This document shows positions 23,090-36,165 of a DNA stretch of 64,000 nucleotides, piece after piece. Source of the DNA: Hemibagrus wyckioides. Taxonomy: Eukaryota; Chordata; Actinopteri; Siluriformes; Bagridae. The notes beneath the pieces were generated by a model, which was not told where the DNA came from, searched no databases, and was given only the letters and a program-made list of their open reading frames with translations. Within the stretch, counting starts at the first letter, position 1. Every line of letters starts with the position of its first letter. The DNA is taken from positions 8,306,640 to 8,370,639 of the forward strand of contig NC_080716.1 of assembly GCF_019097595.1 (NCBI RefSeq). The letters run 5' to 3'. A program made the position numbers and the translations under genes.

Positions 23090-23420
23090 TTTTTCTGGTG
23101 GGGCAGTGGGCATCTCTGCTGCACACAGGAAGAGAGTGGATAAAATCGTAAAGATAAAGATCTGTCCTTCGATGCAATCTCAATCCAGTGGAAGAAAGGA
23201 GGATGATAGCCAAGCTATCATGTATGTTGGAGAATCGACTCTCACCTCATGCATGAGACTCTGGGCAGCTCCAGAAGTGCAGACTACTTCACCCCAAGTG
23301 TGTGAGAGAGCAGTACCGTAGATCTTACCTCCCTGCTGCTGTGAGACTGTACAACCAGCACTGCTACCAGCAGACCCTTCCACAACCTGGACAACACATC
23401 ATTGGGATTTCTACTATATA
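23090..23420 (+). mobile_element. LINE ORF2 C-terminal scrap
   Basis: The end of a LINE reverse-transcriptase ORF: EREQYRRSYLPAAVRLYNQH is readable in the unit-2 copy (51750-51835) and frameshifted here. No other domain remains. Confidence 0.6.
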
Positions 23421-23449
23421 AGATTACAATTCATTATTATTATTATTAC

Positions 23450-24567
23450 TAATTCAATCCAATTCATTTTATTTGTATAGTGTTTTTAACAATGGGCGTT
23501 GTCTCAAAGCAGCTTTAAAGAAGTAGAGAAACAGAGAAAGAAAAAATACATATATTTACAAGTTTAAACTTACTATTTTATCTCTATTTTATCCCTAATG
23601 AGCAAGCCTGTGGCTATGGTGCCAAGGAAAAACTACGTGTGATGATATGAGGAAGAAACCTTGAGAGGAACCGGGCTCAGAACGGATCCCATCCTCATTT
23701 GGGTGAAACTGGAAAGTAAATAATGTAACTGTAACTGATTAATGTCCTTTCTACAACAGCAAACAAGAGCTCATGGGGAACTATTAGGTTAGTGTAGTAA
23801 CTGAGCCCATTATAGACATTAATTCCTTGCTGTCGCAAGCTGACAGATCTAACGGCACATCCGTGACAGTGTGAAAGTCCCCAAGTGGCTCTGTCCACAG
23901 CTGTCTCCTAGTCACAGGCTGTCCACACAGATCCATTCACAGCATCAGTGAGCACCACCAAGCACTGAGACTCCGACCAGGGGTAGAGCCAGTGATCACA
24001 CTGTAAACTCAGAACACTGGGAGCTCTGGAGTGGGACATAGAGTTCGATGGAGAAAGACAGAGGGAGAGAGAAATATATTAGGTATGCTTGTGATCGTGG
24101 TGATGTTTAAAGACAATGTAGATTAAGTGTAAAGTGCAGGCAGGGACTCCGGCAAGACTAGCCAAGACAGCATAACTAAAAGGGAGAGCCAGAAGTTGAC
24201 AGACATGAAGGCTTCCTGGGACATAAAGCATCCAACCACTTCACAGTCAGCAAACCTGAGCGACTTGTGAGGGTGGTAAGATGACAGCATCCAAACATCC
24301 CAGTACACCAAACACTCTATGACCATGAATCTTCCAGATCTGCTCCTTTACCTAAGAAAAACTATACATTGAAAGCTTCACTAAACAAATGTGTCTTTAG
24401 CCTAGACTTAAACATTGAGACTGTGTCTGAATCCCGAACACAATTTGTTAGGCTGTTCCATAACTGTGGGGCTTGAGGTATTACCAAATAAACAGCAACC
24501 TTGGATCGGAGTAGGTGTGGCAGATCATAAACAACCAAAAGATCACTCAGGTACTTTTACTAGTCCA
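23450..24567 (-). mobile_element. LINE 3' UTR in reverse orientation
   Basis: Begins with AATTCATTTTATTTGTATAGTG, the complement of the common fish LINE tail. It includes the complement of GGTTCCTCTCAAGGTTTCTTCC and TAGCCACAGGCTTG, as in the element at 19299-20491. No usable ORF. Confidence 0.65.

Positions 24568-24568
<1 letters not shown>

Positions 24569-24624
<56 letters not shown>
24569..24624. repeat. (ATT)n, about 19 units
   Basis: Pure trinucleotide repeat; the unit-2 tract at 53033-53080 has about 16 units. Confidence 0.95.
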
Positions 24625-25332
24625 CTTCTGTATATTTAAATTTTATATTTATATATTTATCTGTTTGTCTTTTTAAATCTATAATATCAGTTACAATTTA
24701 TAAAAGTCACTTTGTCTTGATATTATCCTTTTCTTTAGCTGCTATACCTTTACCGCTGCAACCTATGCAAATTTCCTCGCTGTGGGCCGAATAAAGAATG
24801 AGAAATGGAGAAAAAGGATTGTTGAATTTTTTAGTGACGCATTTATGAGTACTGTGTTCACATTTACAAAGCTCTTCACACAGTTAGAGCAACAACAGTC
24901 TATGTGGACTAAATTGTATATCACCTTTCATTGTTTTGACACAAAGCATTAAATAACCTCAACTTTCAGCTTCATCTATTCTTTTCTCGTTCAAACTCAC
25001 CCTTTAACAAAACTATGTGTATCTACAGATCTACATTTACATTCTGTTTTCAAAACTAATCAATATCATTAAAAACAAGCAGATTATTTGTCTAATGAAA
25101 TATATTTATTTAAAGTTGTAAACATTTAAACATAGAAACCAATAGATTAAAAAATAAATAAACTAATAAAGAAGTAAAGTTTATTATTAAGTAAGTGAAT
25201 TGTTAAAGGATTAAGTATATATTAATATATAAGTGTAATTAAAGTAAATTAGTGCATTAAAGTGTATGTGTTAACAATAAGAACACCATAATAGTCATTT
25301 TTATTACAGTCATTAATAACGATAACAACAAC
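24625..25332. other. AT-rich spacer, no gene
   Basis: Very AT-rich DNA without open reading frames of interest. It is copied at 53081-53787 and ends in an (ATA)n tract (25333-25354, about 7 units). Confidence 0.7.
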
Positions 25333-25369
25333 CAATAATAATAATAATAATAATCGACATCATCATCAT

Positions 25370-25639
25370 CATCTCCGTGACCCCAATCCGCACGTGGGGT
25401 CGCATCTCTTCATCTTTGACGTCATCTGCGTCATCGCTGCTGTAGAGTGGTTTATTTGTATTTAAACTGGCTCCATGGTGATGACGCTGTTCATCGAGTA
25501 GTTTCAAGTCAAAACCTGCATTGAGTTTCTGCGTGGCAACAGATAAACATCGTCTCCATCACCACAACTCTACAGATCTACAACTCTACAAGTCAACTCT
25601 ACAACCAGCGACTTTCAACGAAGGACTTCTGACCACACC
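25370..25639 (+). promoter_or_regulatory. Putative promoter of mitoguardin-like copy 2
   Basis: Carries the CCAAT box (25383-25387), CACGTG E-box (25391-25396) and palindromic CRE (25417-25424) found before copies 1 and 3. All three are intact although the gene downstream is broken. Confidence 0.5.
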
Positions 25640-26953
25640 ATGTCTATCCGAGGATTTCTTCAGGGACTGAAGAACTGGACTCTGGGTGAGATCGCCTGTG
25701 CTGCGGGTCTGGTCACTCTGTCTGCCGGTGCGGGATACTTCATTTACCGCAGCCTCCGGACAGAAAGAGCTCCTCCTGACCACACTGAGCTTCCTCAAGG
25801 TAGGAGGAGCTTTATCCTACCTCGTGACTTTAATGTCTCACTGATTTTACAATGAATCCAGTAGAAGGTACAGTGTTACAGTCTAATGTTATGTAGCTAA
25901 CAAGCGACCTCATCTACTGCTAACAATTAGCCTCATGCTAGTTATCGTGCTAGCGAACTTGGCTACTGGTTTAAATTACACAATAAAGTCCTTAAACTTG
26001 GTTCAAGAATGTATTTTATTTCTACAATGAATAATTTACCCTGTTAGTAGGTCACTTTTAACAGCCCTGGCTACTGGTTTTACACTAAATCATGCTTAGC
26101 CTTGTGATTCTCCAGCTAGCCGGCTAACAGACTTTAGCCGATTTTTAGCGATTTAAATGTCACTGTAATAGTTGGACTAATCATATCTACAACTTATCAT
26201 ATTCTCAAGCTCTAGAGAACCTGTCTATTTGTTGTAATTATTACGCAATTAATTGGTAAATATAATATAAATATAATGTTTAGCCTAATGTTAGTTAAGC
26301 TGCTAGCTTAACTTGGCTGTTGGTTTAAAAACACTAAAATCCTGAACCGAGTTGATGAGCTTGAACAACGAGAATTTCATTTATTTCTACAATATAATAT
26401 TCATCCCCATTAAAAAGTGACTTTTAACAACCCTGACTACTGGTTTTACACTAAATCATGTTTAGACTACTGATTAATCAGCTCTCCTAAAGGGCTTGGT
26501 TACAGGTGTATGTTATCTACCTAGAGAACTTCACTAATCATTTTATTTACACAATATCATAGTGAGTATGAAGCTAGTTAGCTTGATGAACTCAGTTTTA
26601 ATAATTACACAGTATAATATTTGTATAGATTTGGGTGGCGGATAGGGGCAGGAGGTTTTAGAGAGTTTAATCAGTTCACATGTACAGTGAATTTACACAA
26701 TCTGACTGCTACAATTTGTCTGTTTCTTCACAAGTTAACTAATTATCAAACTTGACAGGTTATTAAGCATTAATAGGAAAGTTTGATGTTGTGTAATTGA
26801 AGAGTCAGAATTCTGAGTCCCATAAAAGTGATTTTGTTACAGAGCCTGTGGATGTGCTGGGGGAATCAGTAGGTACTCCCTCTGTCCTCCAGGTATGTGT
26901 CTGATAAATAGTAATATTTAACTTCATTTGAAACCTGTAGGTCACTTTTGTCT

Positions 26954-26987
<34 letters not shown>

Positions 26988-29900
26988 ACGTTAAGGTCGT
27001 TGAGCCAAACCTGCAGCTGCTGCCCCCCGAACCTCAGGACGAACCTTCAGCTGTCATTCTGGTAAACAAATCATTCATTTATTTACTAAAACCAATCAAT
27101 AGATTTTACAAGGTTGTGTTTACTGTAAAGAATGTTAGTATGAATCTGATTTGATAAGAAGCACTTATGATCTTCATGCTCTCCATTTCACAGCCGCTCG
27201 ATGCTGATGAGCCGAACAACGCCTGCCGCGATGTCCAGTGCGTGTCTGCAGACTCCTCCCTCTCCCAGTCTGGGGTATTCTACAGTGCTGCAGCTGAGAT
27301 ACAAACACACAAACACCCTTCTTTACAAGTTCTAATGTTTAGTTTTGTTTCTCTATTTCTAGCCAGTGGACATTAGAAGAGACATAGCTGGAATGATAAG
27401 GGGTCCAGAGAGTCGGCTCTACTGCTTTGACACTGCAGAGACATGCTGCTTGACTCTCGAGGTAATCACAGTCTTTATTACTCTGGTGAAGGGAATGGAC
27501 ATTTTTAAATTGACATGGTTTTTAGCATTATGTTGAAATGTTGATCCTGAATTTCATCTAATTGTCATTTGCAGGGATTCCCTTATTATACCAGCTATGA
27601 GGGGTAGATTCACTGGCATTCAGGTAAGGGACTATTCATTGTGGCATTGTAAAATTATGGTAATTATGCGTGACTAATTTTGTTTGTGTGTTTTAAGGTT
27701 GTTGAGCCAACTGTTCAGCTGCTGCCTACTGAAGAAGACCAAGACTCTTCACCTGTTTTTCTGGTAACCAGAGCTTTAAGGAAAGCTATAGAATATTAGT
27801 ATGAAGCTGCTATGATCAGAAGCATTCACAATCTTCCTGCTTTTCTTTACACAGCCACTGATGCTGGTGAGCTGATCAGCGCCCACCGAAACATACAGTT
27901 CCTCTCTTCAGACCCCTCCATCTCCCAGTTTAAGGTATTCTGCAGTGCAGCAACTGAGATACAAACACACAAACACCCTTCTTTACAAGTTCTGATGTCT
28001 AGTTTTGTTTCTCTATTTCCAGTCAGTGGACATGAAGTCCTACTTCTTGGGGATGATAAGGGGCCCACAGAGTCGCTCTGTGTTGGTTTAAAACCACCAC
28101 GACACACTGCTTGACTCCACCTGGTAATCACACACTTGATTATTCTGAGGAAGAGAATTGACCTTGATGATTATTAGATGCTCACGTTTGTGAAATAGAT
28201 CTTGAGTTCCATCTATTTGTCATTTGCAGGGATTTCCTTATCACACCACCATAGAGGATTGTTTCTCTGGCATACAGGTAAGGGATTATTCGTTGTGGCA
28301 TTAGGAAACTTTTGCTAATTGCAGTGACTAATTGTGTTCACTTTAAATTGTTCTTTAAGTCTGAATCTGGGAGGGTTACAGAGTTCATCTCCTGTAACCG
28401 AGTGGAGACATCGCTCATCGTGCCACATTATAACACGGTAAATTTATTGCACTGTCATGAAGTGTATATTGTAGTTAGTAACTTTGGAATTTTGTCAGAT
28501 GTACTTTTATTTGTCTGCAGTGACAATATATTTTTTATTCAGCACAAAATCGTTAAAACGGTAACTTGCGATTACCTGTATGTGGCTGGAGATGGGCAGC
28601 TGTACACCTCCACCTGGGAGTATGACCAGAACGACTCTGAGGTAATTCCGAGTTTCAGATCTGATGTGTATCTACATATGTTGCTATTCCCTGATTCGAT
28701 GCTGTAAAACTTACTGTGTGAGTTTTAATGATTTAATGATTCGGATTGCAGGAGAATGAGGAGGAGGTGGAGATGGAGGTGCCCTTTATTTGGTACGATA
28801 CTATTCACTGTTTATTGATGTAACAGTGTATTGTATGTTTAACACACACTAAGCATTTACATCTCTTCTTCCTTAGCTGCCATCTCTTAGAAAGAGGGGT
28901 GACTGACTTCGGCCTGAAGGTGCCCGCTGTCCGTGAGGCGCTCGCTGTGAGTAAAACCTTTCTTCAGCTGCTGTTATTGCGCAGATAAAGTCCACTCTGC
29001 TTTAACGTATATTGTGTGCTGTCTTATATTCAGACTTTGCTTGCCAGCATCCACATCCAGGACTTCTTGTTCGTGGTGGGAAAAAGGATTGTCATGCGAC
29101 TGGCAGCAGCTAACAACCAGGTGACTTTAGAATGATGAAAGACTGTTTGATTTTTGTGATGAACATCCTTTCAGTTACTCAGTCATAGCCAAAGTGAGTT
29201 ACAGAGATTTTCTTGTTTGTTTGAACAGGATGTAGTTGGTGTGCAGTTGGCATACGAGGCCCTGATTCGATTCCTGAGGACGCCTTCATATCAGGATTCG
29301 ATTAAAGCAGAGCTCTCCGGGCCCGATGTAAGCTAATAAACGCCTGTGTGAAATGACAGATGTTTAAACAGAAAAGATTTTGATAATATAGAAAACTGAA
29401 CGTCAATATGTGAGGCTAATTTCTTTTGTACCTTTACTCCTCTGTGCAGGTCTACCACTACAACTTCCTGGATATTTTTATGAGCTGATTCTCTTCGGCT
29501 TCTTTTTAAAAATGGCTCAACACCTCAGCTAGTAAGTGTCTCATCAGGGGGTTTAAGTTTCAGAACATGGTCTATTTTACCTCATTTTGATTTCCCTTAT
29601 TTTTTAATCCTGATAAAACATGGCATTAATGAAGTCTGTTGTCTTTCTTTTCTAAAGTTTAAGGGAGGATTCTTGGAGCGCCTGCTTCAGCTCATCAGCA
29701 TGTGGGATATAGACGTGTGGGAGCCTGCAGCAGAGCTGTACTTCAAAGTGCTTATTGTAAGTGTTCCAATATCTTCTGATGCCACGATACACAAATTCTC
29801 AGGATTGTACCTTAAACTCAGTGACACTATGTTGAATCTGTGTGTCATTTGTCAATAGGATCACCTTACACAGCTTTTTGAAGTACTGTTCACTCAGCCT

Positions 29901-29999
29901 CTGGAGCTCTACAGCAACCCAGCAGCCTTAGCCTCCATAGTTCAGATTCTCGTCCAGCAGCACGTCCAGCAGATGATGAACATTTTGGAGAAGCTCTGA
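25640..29999 (+). pseudogene. Mitoguardin-like copy 2, frameshifted
   Basis: All 19 exon positions of copies 1 and 3 are present (exon 1 25640-25799, exon 19 29859-29999) with splice sites kept, but the reading frame is broken repeatedly. Exon 6 (27575-27623) has an extra G, turning EG into EG-stop. Exon 8 (27855-27934) lacks one C of the PLDAG start. Exon 9 (28023-28123) has two single-base insertions. Exon 17 (29450-29531) loses one T after NFLDIF and gains two Ts in the FGFF tract. The opening exons 1-5 remain open, so a short N-terminal product with the membrane anchor could still be made. The clustered small indels could also include assembly errors, but several lie outside homopolymers. 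Confidence 0.7.
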
Positions 30000-31741
30000 G
30001 CAATGTCTTTCCTTTGCCCTCTTCATCTTTTCTTCCTCTGTTTCATTTCATATTTCTTCTTTTCTCTCACTTCTTTTTCCTACATTGCTCAGGCTCTCCA
30101 TATACGTGAGTATGAATTAATTTTATTTCTATTTTAGATTAATGTAATATTTTTAAAATCTCTTTTTTTTTTCCTACAGGTTGTACAGTGAACCCCAGGA
30201 CTGAAGAAGGGCTTAACCCTATCTTAAGATCCCTTATCCCTTAATAATCATCCCTTATTAATCTATCCCTCTATTCCTGTCCCACTCTCCCATTCCCATA
30301 AATACCCTATAGTTCATAAATAGATAAATAGAATTGATTGTAAATAAACTTATATCTGTATAGTGCTTATATGCTTTATTTTAATAAATTTTTATATTTG
30401 TTCCTATTTCAGTCTCATTCTGAGTATTTTTAGTCATCAGTATATCTGTATATTTTTCCTTTAAAAAGCAACACAAAATGAATTTTTCACTTACATACAG
30501 ATCCTTTTTAAAGAATTTCACAGTCTTTAAATGGTTCACTAAAATGTAAAATAGCATTTTATATTATATAATGTATTTATGTATTATATAATATATTATT
30601 TAATCTAAAAACACAAGCATGAACACAATGGCAGAAAAGAATGGAGCTCCACATTGAAGTGATAAAACAAGATGAAGGTCTTACAATACACTATACAGTT
30701 ACTGGGGTGTGGTATAAATAAAAACATGAGGTAATTATCATTAATTGGTATTCATAGTAATGTAAATAATGGGATAAGGCCTTCAACCTTCCCTCTGCTC
30801 TGTTCCCCACCTTTTCTACATGAGGTATCATGCTGACCAGAGAAAGGGTCAGTGTACTGCTCATGATTTTTGAGTCAGTGGTAAACACAAGTCAGTGTCA
30901 TAGGAAGTCTCTTTCTGTTCCCATCCTCTCCTGTCTTCACTACAGCCATGTAAGTTAAATAGCTTGTTCTCTTTCCATAGACAATTATGTACTCTTTATC
31001 TTGTCTTAGGCCTACAGACTGCATAATGCAGATTTATCCCTGTATAACTGTCTGTTAGACACATTTCAACAGTATCCATCTGACCAATAACCACAAAGAA
31101 ATAAAAAGTGACATTCTTTACTTCTGCTTCATTCTTGATTTACTATTGTTGCAGTTCCAAGCTGCTTGATAAAACAACAGAAAAGAGATGTTGAAATGAA
31201 CAATTCAGAATACCTTCAGAGGACCTTGTATTATATAAAGCTGCTATAAAAGTGCATGTGCAGAAATAATCACTCCTCATGGAAAGTTTATTGAATAGAG
31301 TATTAAGAAGAAGAAGTATTATAATGTGTGTGTGTGTGTGTGTTGTTTCACAAAGACAGTAAGACAGTACTTAGACAGTAAAGTCTGATCCTGAGGTTGA
31401 TGAGATGAATGTGTGGGACACTCGGATGGATTATCATAAAGGAGATTCACTGTGAATACCACAATTTTCACAGTTTTAGTTAAGCTGTTCTTATTAAAAT
31501 GATCGTTTTTATTTATTAATCTTTAGGAATTCACTGTTTAAGAAGTGATCTATGAGCAGTAGATATAAAGAGCTGTGCAGTAACTCCAGAGGAACTGAAA
31601 GCCATTATTGAGCTGAGTGAAATTTAACAGTTTTTTATTTTTTATTTTATTAGCAGTAACAACAACAAAAAAGTCTATTTTTAAGAATTTATCTTCAGAT
31701 GTTTAATATAAAAGCTGTTTCCTGGTTGACAGGTAATTTCT
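30000..31741. other. Convergent spacer of module M2
   Basis: Contains the 3' UTR exon near 30180, an AATAAA at 30383-30388 and a (GT)n at 31326-31342. It lacks the 470 bp block present in M1 and M3. No further gene. Confidence 0.7.
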
Positions 31742-34127
31742 TTATTTTCTGCTCTCTGGTTGAGCATCGCCTGGCTTGCTTTCTACAGCTTCAGCCTCAG
31801 CTTCTTCCTGAACCATGTTTTCAGCCTCATCCACTTCTAAAAAAATTAGCATTTTAAATGTGGTGTAATGTTTAGATTGTATTCACTGACACATATAAAA
31901 TGTTGCACTTCAATTCCTCATTAATTTAATATCAGCAGATCTCCAGGTACATTACCGACATCATGACATGATATTAAGATTCGATTCGATTCGATTCGAT
32001 TCAACTTTATTGTCACTGCACATGTGGGTACAAGGCAATGAAATACAGTTAGCATCTAACCAGAAGTGCATTCTCGCAGTGCAAATAATTAGCATATATA
32101 ATCAGTATATAAACAAATAAATAATTTGCATATATAAACAATATATAAAAATATATAAATAATTTGCATATATATACAGTATACAGAGGGAGGTAAATTC
32201 AATGAGTGCAAATGAGCAAATGATTATAGGTGGTGCAATAAAGAATGTATTGTATACCATGAAAACAATTAAATATGTAAACAGTATTCAGAGAAGGAGG
32301 TATGTACAATGAATGCAATGATTTAGATGTATGCCGTGAGGAAGATATTGTTTACCATGGTAAATATTTGTGTATGTAAACTGTATACAGAAAGCTTCCT
32401 GTAAGTGTCCTCGATCTTAGGAAGTGGAACTCCTATGATGCGTTGGGCAGTTTCACCACCCTCTGCAGCGCTTTCCGAGCTGACACAGTGCAGTTACCAT
32501 ACCAGACAGTGATACAGCCAGTCAGGATGCTCTCGATGGTGCAACAGTAGAAGTTCACCAGGATGTCTGAAGAGAGATGGTTCTTCCTCAGAGCCCTCAG
32601 GAAGAAGAGGCACTGGTGAGCCTTCTTGACCAGACTGGAGCTGTTGGTAGTCCAGGAGAGAACCTCGGAGATGTGGATACCCAGGAATTTGAAGCTGTGG
32701 TGTCACGGTCCACCACCTCTCCATTGATATGAATGCCAAATGAATGCCAGGTGTGTGTCACCTTTCTCATTCCTGAAGTCCACTGTGAGCTCCTTGGTCT
32801 TTGCAGTGTTGAGCAGCAGGTTTGTTGTCCAGCGCACCACACAGCACTCAGCACACAGCCTTGAGGTACTCCAGTGCCAAGGATGAGGGTGGAAGAGCAT
32901 TGGCAATCCATCCGAACATGCTGGGGCCTGTTGGTCAGAAAGTCCAGGAGCCAGTTGCATAGTGATGCATTGATGCCCAGGTCTCCAAGTTTGGTGACTA
33001 ACTTGGAAGGGATGACAGTGTTAAAGCGTTGAACTAAAGTCCAGGAAAAGCATTCTGGCATAGATGTCTTTATTGTCCACGTGAGAGAGTACTGAGGTGC
33101 AGCGCTGTGGATACTGCGTCCTCCGTGCTCCTGTTCTGATGGTAAGCAAATTGATGAGGGTCAAGGGTGGCAGGAAGACAGGTTTTGAGGTGTGCCAGGA
33201 CCAGCCGCTCAAAGCATTTAGTGATGATGGGGTGAGCGCTACTGGGCGGTAGTCATTCAGGCAGGATGCAGTAGAGTTTTTGGTACCGGCACAATGGAGG
33301 TGGTCTTAAGGCAGGTGGGCACAATAGCTAGAGACAGGGTGAAATAAGTCCGAAGGACCCATAGCTCCCAAGCACGTGCTCTGAGGACACATCTGGGGAT
33401 ACCGTCAGGCCTGCAGCTTTCCATGCATTGATCCTGCTTAGTACTCCACTGACATCATTAGTGGAGAGTGTGAGTGGCTGGAAGTCTGCCGGGAGCTCGA
33501 TTTGATTGCTGGCTCCAGATTATCCCTTTCAAAGCGAGCATAGAAGTTGTTTAACTCATTCAGAAAGGAGATATCAGTAGGGTAAAGGGTTGATGGGCTT
33601 GTAGTTGCTAATAGCCTGAATGCCCTGCCACATCTGCTGAGGGATTGGAAGTTGGAGAAGTGTTCTTCAATACTCAGCTTGTAGGTAGTACTTGGCCATC
33701 TTAATGCCCGCCTCAAATTGGCCCTGGCTGTACTGTAGGCCTGTGCATCACCAAATCTAAAGGCGGTGTTCTTGCCTTCAGTAAGAGCGAACCTCTTTGT
33801 TAATCCAAGGCTTCTGATTTGGGTACATGGTGATCTTTTTCTGGGTGGTGACCCTGTCTGTCGTGGTGTTAATGTAATCCAGTACAGAGGAAGCGTAGCC
33901 TTCAATATCCAAGTGGGAACCACAGGTCGCCTGAGTGGCAAACATGCTCCAGTCGGTGTGTTGAAACTGGTCCTGAAGTTCAGAGAGAATATTCATACCT
34001 GCTTTGTTGACCTGGACTTTCTTCTTTCCTCCTCCTCATGTCCCTCTCCTGGGCCTTTACTTCCTTTCCTTTTCTTTGATGCTACTTTCCTCAGCAACAG
34101 CCTGAGTCTTGGTTTCCTCATCTACTT
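31742..34127 (-). pseudogene. E/K-rich gene, copy D, interrupted by a LINE in its intron
   Basis: Upstream exon 34127-33999 reads VDEETKTQAVAEESSIKEKE and meets a TAA. One base out of frame it continues as KRKGSKGPGEG and RRKSRSTKQ up to the donor, so the exon is frameshifted. Its acceptor is also altered (CTG where other copies have CAG). The terminal exon 31836-31742 is intact (VDEAENMVQEEAEAEAV, ESRK-stop). The 195 nt middle exon of copies B, C and E is absent here; the LINE lies between the two exons instead. Confidence 0.55.
31975..33996 (-). mobile_element. L2/Rex1-type LINE, copy D
   Basis: Minus-strand relative of 79-3001 without the nested insertion. Readable parts: [29 protein letters not shown] and the C-terminal RT end in broken frames, plus upstream sequence (YKLSIEEHFSN) missing from copy A. 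It shares the deletion of the catalytic FADD region. It ends in (GATTC)n at 31979-32001. Confidence 0.85.
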
Positions 34128-35091
34128 CAGAAACAAAATCACAATTCACAATTAAAATCTGATAAAAAGTTTTGATTAAATTAATTAAACACAGATAAAC
34201 TCCATTATTATTGATATTTATTACATAATTAGGAAATAATATACAATGTCAAACACTATCACTAGTGACATTTTTGATTATTAAAAATTTTTTCTTTTTA
34301 TGAATAAATGATGAATTTGTATTTTTTCATGCTCATTTGTTTAGTTACTTATTTCTTTGAGTATTTGATGTTCAGAGGGATCGTGTGCAGTTTAGTTTAC
34401 AGTTAAAAAGCTGTATCAGTGTGAGTGATTGCTTTTACAAACTTCTTCTGGAAAGTTACATGATACACAATTTATTTATTTTATTTTATTTTTCAGCTTC
34501 TGTCTGCAGCACCTTCAAGCATTTATCTTATGAACATTGTCCATGTCGGTTTTGTGGTATCCTGAACTAAATATTATTATCGCAATGGAAAATGCTTCCT
34601 GGATTGACCACTAGGTGTCACTGTGTGATTACTGCTGTTAATATGCTCTCACTAGTTACTGAGAGAGTTGAGTTTTTGGGCTGAAAATGAAGAAAATCTA
34701 ATCGGTTGTATGCCAGGTTCATTTTTGTTCATTTTACTTACTCATTTTCTGGCTGCTCGTCATTTCAGCTTTGGGTTTTCATAAAGACATTAATATAATT
34801 AACATTAAACTAGCATCCAGAGTCTGCTTGTCATACATTGCTGAGAGAAACATGGGGATCATGAGTGTCTGAGAAATTACAAGCTTCTTACAGATTTCTT
34901 TTTTTAATGTTAAAGTCAGCCCTGTTCTGTTGTTTATGTCCATAATAGGTAAACATTTCTGTGTCAGAGTTTCATACAGTTAGAGGATGAACTGATTTAC
35001 ATGAGAGCATTGTGTATAACATGCCCCATACAGGAAGTATTTATATTTATACATTTTTATATTGTGTAGTAATTATACTTTTGTTTATCAG
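34128..35091. other. Spacer between E/K-rich gene and nol7, copy D
   Basis: Collinear with 16906-15965 (reversed) and 61263-62230. No gene supported; it is the candidate bidirectional promoter interval of the two divergent genes. Confidence 0.5.
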
Positions 35092-36165
35092 GGAGAAAAG
35101 AGTTACTGAAGGAGAAGAGGCGAAAAAGACTTAGTTACTTTTCCAAGAACAAAAGGTACAAACCTTTGCATAGTAAACTTTCATATTTAAGCAATGCAAA
35201 TGTTTTAAAGTCTTTGTAATTGCCTAATGTTTCTAAGCTCTAATTATTACTCATGGATTTTTTAAGGCTTTGGAGAGAAGTAGACTTTGCAGAAGCTCCT
35301 GTAGAAAGAATTTGAGACAGTGGTCCAGAAGTAAGTGATGTTTTTATACTAACATACACCAACCAGGCATAACATTATGACCACTTGCCTAATATTGTGT
35401 TGGTCCCCCTTTTGCTGTTAAAACAGCCCTGACCCATCATGCACTGTGCACTCTGACACCTTTCTGTCAGAACCAACATTAATTTCTTCAGCAATTTGAG
35501 CAACAGTAGCTCGTCTGTTGGATTGGATCACACGGGCCAGTCTTCACTCCCCATGTGCATCAATGAGCCTTGGCCGCCCATGGCTTGTCGCCATTTTACC
35601 ACTGTTCCTTCCTTGGACCACTTTTGATAGATGCTGACCAATGCAGACCGGGAACACCCCTCAAGAGCTGCAGTTTTGGAGATACTCTGATCCAGTCATC
35701 TAGCCACCACAATTTGGCCCTTGTCAAACTCGCTCAAATCCTTACACTTGCCCATTTTCCTGCTTCTAACATCAACTTTGAGGACAAAATGTTCACTTGT
35801 TGCCTCTAATATATCCCACCCACTAACAGGTGCCATGATGAAGAGATCATCAGTGTTATTCATTTCACCTGTCACTGCTCACTCAATGTTATGCGGGATC
35901 TGTTTATGTATACACACACACACACACACACACTTCACATTCATTTGCATAATTGTGTATTCTTGTTGTTTCTGTTTAGACCACCATCATTGCCAGATGA
36001 TCAAGGTAAGATCTAAAATTCTTCTGGTAGTTTCCCAACTTTGAATAGATCAGGCATTATTTCTTTGGTTGGTAGACAGTACTTTGGAGGCTATTTTTGT
36101 CCTGCAGCTGAGCAGCAGAAGGGAGAAGAAATAAAAGTGAAGAAGTCGAAGAAAGTGTCCAAACG
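35092..36165 (+). pseudogene. nol7: nol7 fragment, copy D (four exon-like pieces)
   Basis: Exon 35092-35154 corresponds to EKELLKEKRRKRQLLFQEQK but has an extra A and two extra bases, creating a stop. Exon about 35277-35330 corresponds to LLPEALLEKL and continues past it (donor GTAAGT at 35331), also frameshifted. Exon-like pieces follow at 35980-36005 (PPSLPDDQ) and 36108-36165 (EQQKGEEIKVKKSKKVSKR), both with AG/GT borders; the last resembles the Lys-rich middle of NOL7. This is the only copy that runs beyond the second exon. The C-terminal part of NOL7 was not found. Confidence 0.6.
35355..35940. mobile_element. Short DNA-transposon-like repeat in a nol7 intron
   Basis: Starts AACCAGGCATAACATTATGACC, a familiar fish repeat terminus, and ends near AATGTTATGCGGG with a decayed inverted counterpart. 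The interior shares CTGACACCTTTCTGTCAGAACC with 46890-46912. A (CA)n follows at 35912-35930. Confidence 0.5.

Larger units (their letters stand above)
25300..34130. repeat. Right arm of the large inverted duplication (partner of 1-10140)
   Basis: Read on the complement, this block matches 10140 down to 1: promoter, mitoguardin-like gene, convergent spacer, E/K-rich terminal exon, the intronic LINE, and the upstream E/K-rich exon. Differences include a 470 bp spacer deletion here (about 30960) and the nested LINE insertion in the other arm. Confidence 0.88.
12151..35280. repeat. Tandem unit 1 (duplicated as 40369-62450)
   Basis: From CTGCACTACATGGCTCGTAAC at about 12151 the sequence is collinear with 40369 onward: tRNA pair, LINE/Tc1 chimera, nol7 stub, E/K-rich gene, LINE, Sleeping-Beauty-like element, mitoguardin-like gene and E/K-rich gene again. 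The offset stays near 28.2-28.7 kb. Unit 1 alone has the LINE at 31975-33996; unit 2 alone has a Tc1/LINE duplication at 47898-48430. Confidence 0.85.
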
